From assembly GCF_018397995.1 (NCBI RefSeq), contig NZ_BBQH01000040.1, forward strand, positions 1 to 64,000: a stretch of 64,000 nucleotides of DNA. The letters are read 5' to 3'. The stretch is from Rhizomonospora bruguierae (GTDB taxonomy: Bacteria; Actinomycetota; Actinomycetes; Mycobacteriales; Micromonosporaceae). Numbering within the stretch: the stretch's first letter is position 1; each line of letters starts with the position of its first letter. Below are positions 25,786 through 35,456 of the stretch, piece by piece. The translations under genes were made by a program, and so were the position numbers. A model generated the notes under the pieces. It searched no databases and was not told where the DNA came from. It was given only the letters and a program-made list of their open reading frames with translations.

Positions 25786-27651
25786 GTGAGCAACGGGGTT
25801 GAAACGCTGGAGTTCCAGGCCGAGGCGCGCCAGCTGCTCCAGTTGATGGTCCACTCCATCTACTCGAACAAGGACATCTTCCTCCGGGAACTGATCTCCA
25901 ATGCCTCGGACGCGCTGGACAAGCTGCGCATCTCCTCACTCGTCGACAAGGAACTCGTCGCGGACACGTCGGACCTGCACGTCGAGTTGGAGGTCGACAA
26001 GGAACGGCGCACGCTGACCGTGCGGGACAACGGCATCGGCATGTCCCGGGAGGAGGTGGTGCAACTGATCGGCACCATCGCCAAGTCGGGTACCGGGGAA
26101 CTGCTGCGCAAACTGCGGGAGTCGCAGGACGCGGCCGCGTCGCGGGAACTGATCGGGCAGTTCGGCGTCGGCTTCTACTCGACGTTCATGGTCGCCGACA
26201 CGGTGACCCTGGTGACCCGGCGTGCCGGGCAGAGCGAGGGCACCCGGTGGGAGTCCACCGGGGAGGGCACCTACACCGTCGAGGCCGTCGAGGACGCGCC
26301 CCAGGGCACCACGGTCACCCTGCACCTCAAGCCGGAGGACAGCGAGGACAACCTCCACGACTACACCACCGAGTGGAAGATCCGCGAGATCGTCAAGCGG
26401 TACTCGGACTTCATCGCCTGGCCGATCCGCATGGCCGCCGAGGGTGCCGACGAGCCGCGGACGCTCAACTCGATGAAGGCCCTCTGGGCCCGCCCGCGCA
26501 GCGAGGTCGCGGACGAGGAGTACCACGAGTTCTACAAGCACGTCAGCCACGACTGGGCCGACCCGCTGGACATCGTCCACATGCGCGGTGAGGGCGTCTT
26601 CGAGTACGAGGCGCTGCTGTTCATCCCCTCCCACGCGCCGTTCGACCTGTTCATGCAGGAGGCCAGGCGCGGCGTCCAGTTGTACGTCAAGCGCGTCTTC
26701 ATCATGGACGACTGCGCGGCGCTGATCCCCCATTACCTGCGCTTCGTCAAGGGCGTGGTGGACGCGCACGACCTGTCGCTGAACATCTCCCGGGAAATCC
26801 TCCAGCAGGACCGGCAGATCCAGGTGGTGCGGCGGCGCCTGGTGAAGAAGGTGCTCGCCACCGTCAGGGACATGATGGCCAACCACGCCGACCGGTACGA
26901 GACGTTCTGGCGGGAGTTCGGGCGGGCCGTCAAGGAGGGCCTGATCGAGGACGAGGAGAACCGCGAGGCGATCCTCGACGTCGTCTCGCTCGCCTCCACG
27001 CACGACGCGGAATCGCTGACCACGCTGCGCGGGTACGTGGAGAGAATGCCCGAGGGCCAGAGCGCCGTCTACTACATGACCGGCGAATCCCGTTCGATGA
27101 TCGAGAACTCGCCGCACATGGAGGCGTTCCGCGCCAAGGGGTACGAGGTGCTGGTCCTCACCGACCCGGTGGACGAGATCTGGGTGGACCGGGTCGGCGA
27201 GTTCGACGGCAAGCCGCTCCAGTCGATCGCCAAGGGTCAGGTGGACCTCGGCGCGGCGCAGGAGGAGCGACCCGAGGGCTTCGACGCCCTGCTCGCCTGG
27301 CTGGGCGAGCGGCTCGGCGACGAGGTCAGGGAGGTCCGCCTCTCCACCCGCCTCACCACCTCCCCGGCGTGCATCGTCGGCGACGAGCACGACATCACCC
27401 CCACCCTGGAGAAGCTGTACCGGGCGATGGGGCAGGAGGTGCCGCCGGTGAAGCGGATCCTCGAACTGAACCCGACCCACCCGTTGGTGACGGGCCTGCG
27501 CACGGCTCAGGAGCAGGGCGGCGCCGACGAGGTACTCGGCGAGACGGCGGAGTTGCTGTACGGCATGGCGCTGCTGGCCGAGGGTGGCGACCTGAAGGAT
27601 CCGGCCCGCTTTTCCCGTCTCCTCGCCGACCGCCTCGCCCGCACCCTCTGA
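25786..27651 (+). CDS. htpG: Molecular chaperone HtpG (Hsp90)
   Basis: An ATP-dependent cytosolic chaperone that helps fold and maintain client proteins under stress. The 621 residues match HtpG. The GHKL ATPase domain has ELISNASDALDKLR, VRDNGIGMSREE and GQFGVGFYSTFMVAD. The middle domain has LFIPSHAPFDLF and LNISREILQQ, and the C-terminal dimerisation region is complete. Start GTG at 25786 with GGGAGGT upstream; the protein opens VSNGVETLEFQAEARQLLQLM. Monocistronic. Confidence 0.96.
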   Translation: MSNGVETLEFQAEARQLLQLMVHSIYSNKDIFLRELISNASDALDKLRISSLVDKELVADTSDLHVELEVDKERRTLTVRDNGIGMSREEVVQLIGTIAKSGTGELLRKLRESQDAAASRELIGQFGVGFYSTFMVADTVTLVTRRAGQSEGTRWESTGEGTYTVEAVEDAPQGTTVTLHLKPEDSEDNLHDYTTEWKIREIVKRYSDFIAWPIRMAAEGADEPRTLNSMKALWARPRSEVADEEYHEFYKHVSHDWADPLDIVHMRGEGVFEYEALLFIPSHAPFDLFMQEARRGVQLYVKRVFIMDDCAALIPHYLRFVKGVVDAHDLSLNISREILQQDRQIQVVRRRLVKKVLATVRDMMANHADRYETFWREFGRAVKEGLIEDEENREAILDVVSLASTHDAESLTTLRGYVERMPEGQSAVYYMTGESRSMIENSPHMEAFRAKGYEVLVLTDPVDEIWVDRVGEFDGKPLQSIAKGQVDLGAAQEERPEGFDALLAWLGERLGDEVREVRLSTRLTTSPACIVGDEHDITPTLEKLYRAMGQEVPPVKRILELNPTHPLVTGLRTAQEQGGADEVLGETAELLYGMALLAEGGDLKDPARFSRLLADRLARTL

Positions 27652-27795
27652 TCCGCGGCGGGTGCCGGCCCCGGCCGGCACCCGCGACGGGCGGCGGGAA
27701 CCGATCACGCGAAACGATCGAAACGCGGCTGACCGGACTTGCCGGCATGCGTTACCTTGCCTGCTCGACACGACCGTCTACACCGGAGGATACCC

Positions 27796-28635
27796 GTGCG
27801 GGGGACAATCAAGATCAGCACAGTGGCCGTCTCGGCGCTGGCACTGGCGTTGAGCGCCGGCTGCGGGACCGCCCCGAACGCACCGTCCGCGGGCGGCGAT
27901 ACCAAGCCGGCGGACGTGCTCGCGCTCCTGGCCAGCGACGTGACCGGCTCGGTGCACAAGGTCGCCGAGGTCACCAAGAACACCAGGTCCATGCGGTTGA
28001 CCATGGAGGCCAGGTTCGACGGCGTGGCCACCAAGGCCGAGGGCGTCATCGCCTACGGCGACCCGATGAAGGCCGAGCTGACCATGGACATGCCGGACGG
28101 GAAGATGACCGTCCGCCTGATCGGCGCGGTGGAGTACATACAGATCCCGGCCACCGATCGCGGCGGGCTCGACGGCAAGAAGTGGATGAAGCTCGACCTC
28201 ACCGAGCTGGCCAAGCAGGCCGGCGGGGGCGACGCCATCAGGCAGTTCCAGGACATGGACCCGGGTAAGCAGGTGCGGTTGCTGCTGGCCGGCGGCACGC
28301 TCAAGGCGGTCGGCGAGGAGCAGGTCGAGGGCGCCCGCACCATGCACTACACCGGCACCGCGCCGATCGACACGTACCTGAAGCAGCTCGACGTCAAGGT
28401 GCAGCCGGAGGTCAAGAAGCAGCTCGGCGCGATGGGCGCGGCCGAGATGACCGTCGACCTGTGGGTGGACGAGAACTACCAGCCGCGCCGGGTCCGCTCG
28501 GTCGCGGGCCGGACCGAGAGCACCGTCACGTACAGCGACTTCGGTACGCCGGTGTCGGTGACCGCGCCGCCCGCCGCGGAGACGGCCGACTTCTCGGACA
28601 TGCTGAAGGGCCTGAAGCTGCCGACCGGCAAGTGA
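27796..28635 (+). CDS. LppX/LprAFG-like lipoprotein
   Basis: A 279-residue lipoprotein with a short signal sequence and lipobox LSAGC (Cys about residue 25). The mature domain shows the LprG/LppX-like pattern: SMRLTMEARFDGV, AELTMDMPDGKMTVRLIGAVEYIQ, then MHYTGTAPIDTYLKQL and VDLWVDENYQPRRV. In mycobacteria such proteins carry triacylated lipids or glycolipids to the cell surface. The substrate here is unknown. GTG start with a GGAGGA Shine-Dalgarno 6 nt upstream. Alone in its transcript and followed by a strong hairpin. Confidence 0.88.
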   Translation: MRGTIKISTVAVSALALALSAGCGTAPNAPSAGGDTKPADVLALLASDVTGSVHKVAEVTKNTRSMRLTMEARFDGVATKAEGVIAYGDPMKAELTMDMPDGKMTVRLIGAVEYIQIPATDRGGLDGKKWMKLDLTELAKQAGGGDAIRQFQDMDPGKQVRLLLAGGTLKAVGEEQVEGARTMHYTGTAPIDTYLKQLDVKVQPEVKKQLGAMGAAEMTVDLWVDENYQPRRVRSVAGRTESTVTYSDFGTPVSVTAPPAAETADFSDMLKGLKLPTGK

Positions 28636-28646
28636 CGCGTGGCGGG

Positions 28647-28680
28647 GCACCCTCCGGGCTGGCAGGCCCGGAGGGTGCTT
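28647..28680 (+). terminator. Terminator of the lipoprotein gene
   Basis: A perfect 12-bp stem (GCACCCTCCGGG at 28647-28658, CCCGGAGGGTGC at 28667-28678) with an 8-nt loop and a short TT tail, 12 nt after the stop codon. Confidence 0.85.
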
Positions 28681-28809
28681 CCGGATGGAACGTCAGCGCA
28701 TGCCGCGCCACACCCGGGCGCGGCGCGACGTAACGCCGCCCACAGACGCTTATCCATAGGAGTGTGATCAACCGGTACCGCGGCCCGCCGACGGCAGGGC
28801 GCTACCGGG

Positions 28810-29298
28810 TCAGGCGGTGGGCGGGGCGAGGTACGTGACGGCCCGGCCGCAGTAGCTGGGCGGCAAGGTGATGAGCGGGCTGCGGCAGACCTGCACCACG
28901 ACGCGGTCGATGCGGGCGACCGCGGAGTTGGTGCCGAGGGTGAATCCGAAAGTGACGATGGCGTTGTTGGCGGAGTAGCTCTGCTGGTCGACGGCGACGT
29001 TGCCGGCGTAGGCGGTGAAGGTGGCCGTGCTGTAGTAGCCGTCGTCGCGGCAGGAGATGCCCGGGTCCGCGAGCAGCGGCCGGTCGGTGACCTGACCCTT
29101 GAGGTCGACACCGGCCCCCGGCAGGGGGGAGATGGCGCCGTAGCGCCAGACGAGTGTGCCGCTGGTGGCGCCGTAGTGGCAGGCGTCGCCGGAGTCGGCG
29201 GCGAAGTTGTCGATGACGGTGGCCGCGTGGGCGGCGGTCGGCAGGGCGAGCATGGCCAGCGCGGCGACTAGCGCGGCCAGCAGGCGGATGGGTCGCAT
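28810..29298 (-). CDS. Secreted protein of unknown function
   Basis: 162 residues with a clear Sec signal peptide (MRPIRLLAALVAALAMLALPTAAHA, cleaved before ATV). The mature part of about 137 residues has four Cys (DACHYG, GISCRD, VQVCRS, SYCGRA), suggesting two disulfides. It is rich in beta-strand residues (TVIDNF, GTLVWRYG, ATFTAYAGNVAV). No family recognised. The ATG follows AAGGGAGT. A 24-bp inverted repeat lies 43 bp upstream. Confidence 0.78.
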   Translation of the reverse strand: MRPIRLLAALVAALAMLALPTAAHAATVIDNFAADSGDACHYGATSGTLVWRYGAISPLPGAGVDLKGQVTDRPLLADPGISCRDDGYYSTATFTAYAGNVAVDQQSYSANNAIVTFGFTLGTNSAVARIDRVVVQVCRSPLITLPPSYCGRAVTYLAPPTA

Positions 29299-29340
29299 GG
29301 CGTACTCCCTTTCGGGGGGCCGGTCGTGAGCCCGAATCGA

Positions 29341-29364
29341 TGGATGAACATCGATTATCATCCA
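29341..29364. promoter_or_regulatory. Operator-like inverted repeat upstream of the secreted protein gene
   Basis: TGGATGA (29341-29347) and TCATCCA (29358-29364) form a perfect 7-bp inverted repeat; the central ATCGAT adds further symmetry (10 of 12 bases per half). It lies 43 bp upstream of the ATG on the complement strand, in an AT-rich island unlike the flanking DNA. Confidence 0.6.
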
Positions 29365-29461
29365 CATTCGTCTGCGTCAATGAACTCGACCGGTCCCGGG
29401 AGACGGATCCGGCCGGCAGCCACCGCTTTCGGGGCTGCCGGCCGGGGATGTGCGCGGATCG

Positions 29462-32443
29462 TCAGGCGTTCAGGTTGACGATCGTCCGGGCGATCTCGCT
29501 GGTCCCGTCGTTCAGGACGACCAGACCGAGGTAGCGGGTACCGGCGGTGAGGCCGGTCCAGCCGAGGGTCAGCGACGCCTCGGCGCCCGTCGTCACCGCC
29601 TGGCTGGCCGGTGTCACCGTCAGGTTGCCGGTCGCGTCACCGACCGCCCAGTCGTAGTGCTTCACCGTCGCCTGGGTCTGACCCGGCGGCAGCGCGTACT
29701 GCACCACGTACACCTCGTAGGTGCCGGCCGCCGTCAGCGTGACCGACTCCTCGGCGGTGCCGCTGCCGCTCAGCGCCACCAGCTGGCCCGACCTGTACAC
29801 GTACAGGTCGAGGTCCGTCCCGGCCCCGTAGTCGGCGTCGAAGGTGGCGAACCGGGCCACCTTCGTACCGGCCGGCACGGTCACCGTGACCTTGCCGACC
29901 GCCGGGCCGGCGGCCGGCGCGGCCGAGCTGAACGTGGTGTTCGTCCCGACCAGGTTCATCGCCGTGACGTTCGCCGGAACCGCGCCACCGACGTTCGCGG
30001 TCAGGGTGCCGGTGTAGCCGGCGCGGACCTTGACCTCGGCGGTCCCGCTGGCACCGGCGGCGCTGATCTCGCTCGGCCCGGCGATCGCCGTGGCGCGGAC
30101 CGCGATCGGGCTGCGCACCTCGGAGACGCCGCTCTCGTTCGGTACCCAGGTGAGCGAGCCGAACGAGAACCGGCCGAGAGCAGCCGTGGTGCGGGTGACG
30201 GTCACCGTGAAGGTGGCCTTCTGCCCCTTCTTGATGTGCAGCTCCGACGGCGAGACGGACACCGAGAAGCCGGCCGGGGCCGACACCTTCGCCCGGTACT
30301 TGCCGGCGCCGTTGCCGACGTTGGTCACCGTACGGGTGATCGTCTGGGTGCCGGACAGGGCGCCGATGCTGATCGACGGGTAGTTCAGGTCACTGACGTC
30401 GATCTTTCCGTACAGGGTGCAGGCCGGCCCGATGACCTGCCCGGTGCCGCAGAGGAACCGCACCCAGTCGGCGTAGCCGCTGTCGTACACCAGGCCCGGG
30501 GTGAACGAGGCGGCGGACCGCACGTGCCCGGCGCCGAAGTCCAGCGGGGTGGCGTCGGTGCCCGCGCGCTGGATCGGCCGGCCGGCGTTGTCCACCTGCC
30601 CGGCCGTGGTCATCAGGGCCGACTTGACCCAGATCGGGGACCACGTCGGGTTCTTGCCGACCAGCAGCGCGGCCAGCCCGGCGATGTGCGGGCTGGACAT
30701 CGAGGTGCCGGAGTAGGCGTCCCAGTTGTTGCCGCTGTTGCCCGGCGGGGCGACCGCCGCGATGACATCGGCACCGGGCGCGGTGATGTCCGGCTTGAGC
30801 AGGTTGCCGTCGCCGGCCAGGGCCGGACCGGCGGACGAGAAGGCGGCCATCTCCGGCGCCTGGGCGGTGCCGGAGACGCTGGCGGACAGGGCCGCGGTCG
30901 CGCCGGCGGTGGCCGCGTAAGCCTTGATCGCCAGGCCGGCGGCCTGGTCCACGTGGACCGACGGGACGAAGTGGAAGTCCGCGTTGAGCGAGTTGTCGGG
31001 ATCGTTGTACTGGATCATCCCGGCGCCGCCGGCCTGCCGGACCGCCTGGCTCTTCTCCACCCGCGCGTTGACGCCCCGCTTACACAGGACGATCTTGCCG
31101 GTCACCTTCGCCGGGTCGAGCGAGTCGAGCAGGCACAGCTCGGCGTCGCCGGTCGGCACGCCCGCCTTGCCCGCGGTCATCGCATCGACCAGCCCGGTGG
31201 AGGCCACCGCGCCGCCGACACCGACACCGCTGTAGGTGGACCCGTTGCCCAGGGTCACCGTCTTGGTGAACGAGCGGTCGTGCGTGCTCGCGGCGACCGT
31301 CATGACCCACGGCGAGTTGTGCGCGACGGTGCTCGCCGCGGGGCCGTTGTTGCCGGCCGACGCGGCGACGAAGACGCCGGCGTCGGCGGCGCCCAGGAAC
31401 GCCAGCTCGACCGGGTCGACGAACGAGGTCGTCGAGCCCGAGATGGAGTAGTTGATGACGTCCACGCCGTCGGCGACGGCGTCGTTGATCGCGGCGACCA
31501 GGTCGACCGTGGCGCCGCTGCCGTTGCCGTCGGACTGCTGCCACAGGGCCTTGTAGACGGCGATCCGGGCGGCCGGCGCCATGCCGGACACGTTGCCCAC
31601 CGGCAGGCCGTTGATCGTGGCGGGGACGCCGAAGTCACCGGCCGCCGTCGACGCGGTGTGCGACCCGTGGCCGTTGTAGTCCCGCGGGGACTTGAACTCC
31701 CCGGCGAACCGGTCGCCGACCCCGCTGGCGTTGTAGTAGCGGGCGCCGATCACCTTGTTGTTGCAGGTGATCGTGTCGCTGACCCCCTGGTCGCAGGTGC
31801 CCTTCCACTTGCCGGCGATGGTCTTCGCGTCCGGGCGCGGCTCGGGCAGCGCGGCGAAGCTGGGGTTCTCGGGCCAGAAGCCGGTGTCGATGACGCCGAT
31901 GATGACGCCCTCGCCCGCGTGCTTGTCGCCCTTGAACTGCTTGTCCCAGACCCCCTTCTTGCCGTCGAGGCCGAGCATCCGCGGCGTGGAGATGGTGTCC
32001 GCCTGGCGGATCTCGTTCTTCCACACGTTGACCACGCCGGCGGTGTGCCGCAGGGCGTTGGCCTGCGCCGCGGTCAGGCTGGCCGCGAAGCCGTTGAAGG
32101 TCACGTCGTACTCGCGGACCTGCTGGTTCGCGCCGACGCCGCCCTTGCGCAGGATGTCCTTCTTCTTCGCGGCGAGGTGGCCGCGGTAGGCCCGCGCCGC
32201 GGCGGAGCCGAGATTCAGCTTCGCGCCCACGGCCGGCTTGGTGGCCGGCAGCCCGGCCTCGCCGCCGCCGTACGAGGCGACCGGCGCGTCCGCAACCTGG
32301 ACCAGGTAGAGATCGGTGCTGGAATCGGGGACGGCCTGCGCCGGGCCCGAGTAGGTGACGGTGCCGACCGCCAGGGCGGTCAGCGCGGTGAGAGCGAACA
32401 GTTTCCGGCCTGAGCGTTGCCCAGGGCTTCTTCGTACCGACAC
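29462..32443 (-). CDS. Secreted subtilisin-like serine protease (S8)
   Basis: A 993-residue exported protease. It has a signal peptide (residues 1-37, ending GPAQA), an I9 inhibitor propeptide (about 45-150), and an S8 catalytic domain with Asp186 (VIDTGFW), His259 (NGHGSHTAS), Asn365 (SAGNNGP) and Ser581 (GTSMSSPHIAG). A PA domain insertion lies about 425-520. C-terminal beta-sandwich/Fn3-like repeats follow (TRTVTNVGNGAGKYRAKVSAP; residues about 650-990), as in large actinobacterial and plant-type subtilases. The GTG start has GGAGGG upstream. Likely function is extracellular protein breakdown. Confidence 0.95.
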   Translation of the reverse strand: MSVRRSPGQRSGRKLFALTALTALAVGTVTYSGPAQAVPDSSTDLYLVQVADAPVASYGGGEAGLPATKPAVGAKLNLGSAAARAYRGHLAAKKKDILRKGGVGANQQVREYDVTFNGFAASLTAAQANALRHTAGVVNVWKNEIRQADTISTPRMLGLDGKKGVWDKQFKGDKHAGEGVIIGVIDTGFWPENPSFAALPEPRPDAKTIAGKWKGTCDQGVSDTITCNNKVIGARYYNASGVGDRFAGEFKSPRDYNGHGSHTASTAAGDFGVPATINGLPVGNVSGMAPAARIAVYKALWQQSDGNGSGATVDLVAAINDAVADGVDVINYSISGSTTSFVDPVELAFLGAADAGVFVAASAGNNGPAASTVAHNSPWVMTVAASTHDRSFTKTVTLGNGSTYSGVGVGGAVASTGLVDAMTAGKAGVPTGDAELCLLDSLDPAKVTGKIVLCKRGVNARVEKSQAVRQAGGAGMIQYNDPDNSLNADFHFVPSVHVDQAAGLAIKAYAATAGATAALSASVSGTAQAPEMAAFSSAGPALAGDGNLLKPDITAPGADVIAAVAPPGNSGNNWDAYSGTSMSSPHIAGLAALLVGKNPTWSPIWVKSALMTTAGQVDNAGRPIQRAGTDATPLDFGAGHVRSAASFTPGLVYDSGYADWVRFLCGTGQVIGPACTLYGKIDVSDLNYPSISIGALSGTQTITRTVTNVGNGAGKYRAKVSAPAGFSVSVSPSELHIKKGQKATFTVTVTRTTAALGRFSFGSLTWVPNESGVSEVRSPIAVRATAIAGPSEISAAGASGTAEVKVRAGYTGTLTANVGGAVPANVTAMNLVGTNTTFSSAAPAAGPAVGKVTVTVPAGTKVARFATFDADYGAGTDLDLYVYRSGQLVALSGSGTAEESVTLTAAGTYEVYVVQYALPPGQTQATVKHYDWAVGDATGNLTVTPASQAVTTGAEASLTLGWTGLTAGTRYLGLVVLNDGTSEIARTIVNLNA

Positions 32444-32667
32444 GAGCGGTGGCCCTCCAGTGCCTTGTGCCGTCGCCCGGACAGCCAGCGACGGGTGCGG
32501 TGCCCCATCGACGACGATGCGTACTGCCCGGCCGCCACGGATCGATCGGACCCGCGGTGGCGGTGAGCGTACGGGGTGCGGACAGGGCCACGGAAGAGTG
32601 CGCCGCCATTCGGGTGCGACGCACCGCGGCGATGGCCGGCCGTCGATCGCGCGAACGCGACACGCCG

Positions 32668-32715
32668 ACACATCATCTTGTGTTGTGCTTTCGGTCGGTG
32701 GGCCATATATGGTGT
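32668..32715 (+). promoter_or_regulatory. Tandem NrdR boxes upstream of nrdAB
   Basis: Box 1, ACACATCATCTTGTGT (32668-32683), matches 13 of 16 positions of the NrdR consensus acaCwATATaTwGtgt. Box 2 (32700-32715) has the core CATATATGGTGT. Their centres are 32 bp apart, three helical turns, as in known NrdR pairs. An extended -10 overlaps box 2. NrdR represses ribonucleotide reductase genes when dATP is abundant. Confidence 0.7.
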
Positions 32716-32723
32716 TGCTCGCA

Positions 32724-32912
32724 GCTGGTTCGGCCGCCGACACACGGCGGGCGAGGCAAGAGGGAACCCGGTGGAAGTCCGGGACTGCCCCGCAGCGGTG
32801 AACGGGAACGACCGCCGTCACACAGCACTGGGCGAGAGCCTGGGAAGCGACGGCCAGTAGGCGCGGACACGACGTCCGTGTGCACGACGCCCGCGAGTCC
32901 GAAGACCTGCCA
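32724..32912 (+). promoter_or_regulatory. Cobalamin (AdoCbl) riboswitch 1, upstream of nrdAB
   Basis: All conserved aptamer blocks are present in order: GCTGGTTCG, AGAGGGAACCCGGTG, AGTCCGGGACTGCCCCGC, then GGGAACG, ACTGGG, GGGAAGCGACGGCCAGTAGG, and GAGTCCGAAGACCTGCC. A perfect 9-bp hairpin with an ACC loop (32917-32937) follows 5 nt later. The nrdA ATG is about 150 nt downstream. High B12 should turn off this B12-independent reductase. Confidence 0.95.
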
Positions 32913-33059
32913 GCGCGCCACACGCACCGCGTGTGGCGGTCGGAGGCCGCGCGGGACGGCCGACGCCATCGGCCGGACCGGTGCGGCCTGACGCCGTACG
33001 GATCCGGTGGCGTCCCCTGCGCGCTCGTCGACCTCGTTCAGTGGCGTGAGGAGGGGGAC

Positions 33060-35456
33060 ATGACGGCGACGCAGGAGCAGGGCGCGCCCGATCAGGCGGT
33101 GCCGACGCAGCGCCGGCACGCGATGCGGGTCCGCAAGCGCAACGGCGACCTCGAACCGGTCGACGTGAACAAGATCGTCAAGGCGGTCGAGCGGTGGGTC
33201 GGCGACCTGGACGACGTCGATCCGCTACGGGTCGCCACGAAGACGATCAGCGGCCTGTACGACGGCGCGACCACCGCGGAACTGGACAAGCTGTCGATCC
33301 ACACCGCGGCGGAGCTGATCGGTGAGGAGCCGCAGTACTCCAAGCTGGCCGCGCGGCTGCTCGCCGCGTACGTGGACAAAGAGGTCCGCGGCCAGGGCGT
33401 GGCCAGCTTCAGCCAGTCGATCCGTTACGCCCACCAGCAGGGGCTGATCGGTGCCGAGGCGGCGGCGTTCGTGGCGCGCAACGCCCGCAAGCTCGACGAC
33501 GCCGTGGACCTCGACGGCGATCTCCGGTTCGAGTACTTCGGGCTGCGCACCGTCGCGGACCGCTACCTGCTGCGCCACCCCGAGACCCGCCTCGTGGTGG
33601 AGACCCCGCAGTACTGGCTGCTCCGCGTCGCCTGTGGACTGTCGCAGACGCCCGGCGAGGCGATCGGCTTCTACCGGCTGATGTCGTCGCTGGCCTATCT
33701 GCCCAGTTCGCCGACCCTGTTCAACTCGGGCACCCGGCACACGCAGCTGTCGTCCTGCTTCCTGGTGGACTCGCCCCAGGACGAACTGGACTCGATCTAC
33801 GAGCGCTACCACCAGGTGGCGAAGCTGTCGAAGTTCTCCGGCGGGATCGGCATCTCCTGGTCGCGGGTGCGTGGCCGGGGCGCGCTGATCCGGGGCACCA
33901 ACGGCAAGTCGAACGGGATCGTGCCGTTCCTGAAGACCCTCGACGCGGGCGTGGCGGCGGTGAACCAGGGCGGCCGGCGCAAGGGCGCGGCGTGCGTCTA
34001 CCTCGAACCGTGGCACCCGGACATCGAGGAGTTTCTCGAGCTGCGCGACAACACCGGCGAGGACGCCCGCCGCACGCACAACCTGAACCTGGCGAACTGG
34101 ATCCCGGACGAGTTCATGCGCCGGGTCGAGGCGGACGGCGAATGGTCGCTGATCGACCCGTCGGACGCGCCCGAACTGCCGGACCTGTTCGGCGAGGAGT
34201 TCGACGAGGCGTACCGGGCCGCGGAGAAGAAGGCGGTCAGGCGGGTCCGGGCCCGCGAGCTGTACGGGCGGATGATGCGCACCCTGGCGCAGACCGGCAA
34301 CGGCTGGATGACCTTCAAGGACCGGTCGAACCGGCTGTCGAACCAGACCGGCGCCGCGGGCAACACGATCCACCTGTCCAACCTGTGCACCGAGATCCTC
34401 GAGGTCAACTCCGACGACGAGACGGCGGTCTGCAACCTGGGCTCGGTCAACCTCGGCGCGCACGTCACGGCGGACGGCATCGACTGGGCGCGACTGCGGG
34501 AGACGGTCCGCACCGCGGTGGTCTTCCTCGACCGGGTGATCGACATCAACTACTACCCGTCGGCGCAGGCGGCGGCGTCCAACCCGCGCTGGCGGCCGGT
34601 CGGGCTCGGGTTGATGGGCCTGCAGGACGCGTTCTTCGCGCTGCGCCTGCCGTTCGACTCGGCCGAGGCCCGGGCGCTGTCCACCCGCGTGCAGGAGGAG
34701 ATCTTCCTGACCGCGCTGGAGACGTCCGCCGACCTGGCGCAGCGGTTCGGCCCGCACCCGGCGTACCCCGAGACCCGCGCCGCCGCTGGCGAGCTGCACC
34801 CCGAAATCTGGGGTGCGGACATGGAGCAGACCCCGCGCTGGGCGGCCCTCAAGGAGCGGATCGCCGAGCACGGACTGCGCAACTCGCTGCTGATCGCGAT
34901 CGCGCCGACCGCCACGATCGCCTCGATCGCCGGTTGCTACGAGTGCATCGAGCCGCAGGTGTCCAACCTGTTCAAGCGCGAGACCATGTCCGGCGAGTTC
35001 CTTCAGATCAACACCTACCTGGTACGGGAGTTGAAGGCGCGCGGGCTCTGGACGTCGGCGATCCGGGAGCAGATCAAGCGGGCCGACGGCTCCGTGCAGC
35101 AGATCGCCGAGCTGCCCGCCGACGTCCGGGAACTGTTCCGGACCGCGTGGGAACTCCCGCAGCGCGCGCTGATCGACCTCGCCGCCGCGCGGGCGCCGTT
35201 CATCGACCAGTCGCAGTCACTGAACCTGTTCATGAGCGCGCCGACCATCGGCAAGCTCTCCTCGATGTACCTCTACGCCTGGAAGTCCGGCCTGAAGACG
35301 TCGTACTACCTGCGCTCGCGCCCCGCGACGCGCATCCAGCAGGCCACCGTGCCGGTCGCACCGGCCGCCGCAACCGCGCCGATCGCCGTCCTGCCCGACG
35401 CCGAAGCGCTCGCCTGCTCCCTGGAAAACCCCGAATCCTGCGAGGCCTGCCAGTGA
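33060..35456 (+). CDS. nrdA: Class I ribonucleoside-diphosphate reductase, alpha subunit
   Basis: Reduces ribonucleoside diphosphates to deoxyribonucleotides with NrdB. The 798-residue subunit has the N-terminal ATP-cone (MRVRKRNGDLEPVDVNKIVKAVERWV), SSPTLFNSGTRHTQLSSCFLV (redox-active Cys), GGIGISWSRVRG, NLCTEILE, VCNLGSVNL and IAPTATIASIAG. The C-terminal tail ends ENPESCEACQ with the CxxC shuttle pair. ATG start with GAGGAGGGGG upstream. It overlaps nrdB by 4 bp (GTGA). Control by NrdR boxes and a B12 riboswitch fits an enzyme needed when the B12-dependent NrdJ fails, as in Streptomyces. Confidence 0.96.
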   Translation: MTATQEQGAPDQAVPTQRRHAMRVRKRNGDLEPVDVNKIVKAVERWVGDLDDVDPLRVATKTISGLYDGATTAELDKLSIHTAAELIGEEPQYSKLAARLLAAYVDKEVRGQGVASFSQSIRYAHQQGLIGAEAAAFVARNARKLDDAVDLDGDLRFEYFGLRTVADRYLLRHPETRLVVETPQYWLLRVACGLSQTPGEAIGFYRLMSSLAYLPSSPTLFNSGTRHTQLSSCFLVDSPQDELDSIYERYHQVAKLSKFSGGIGISWSRVRGRGALIRGTNGKSNGIVPFLKTLDAGVAAVNQGGRRKGAACVYLEPWHPDIEEFLELRDNTGEDARRTHNLNLANWIPDEFMRRVEADGEWSLIDPSDAPELPDLFGEEFDEAYRAAEKKAVRRVRARELYGRMMRTLAQTGNGWMTFKDRSNRLSNQTGAAGNTIHLSNLCTEILEVNSDDETAVCNLGSVNLGAHVTADGIDWARLRETVRTAVVFLDRVIDINYYPSAQAAASNPRWRPVGLGLMGLQDAFFALRLPFDSAEARALSTRVQEEIFLTALETSADLAQRFGPHPAYPETRAAAGELHPEIWGADMEQTPRWAALKERIAEHGLRNSLLIAIAPTATIASIAGCYECIEPQVSNLFKRETMSGEFLQINTYLVRELKARGLWTSAIREQIKRADGSVQQIAELPADVRELFRTAWELPQRALIDLAAARAPFIDQSQSLNLFMSAPTIGKLSSMYLYAWKSGLKTSYYLRSRPATRIQQATVPVAPAAATAPIAVLPDAEALACSLENPESCEACQ

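Noticed and set aside
29450-32413. A 987-codon plus-strand frame opposite the subtilase
   Set aside because: It is antisense to the protease with its catalytic triad and shows only Gly/Arg/Val-rich low complexity typical of high-GC antisense frames.
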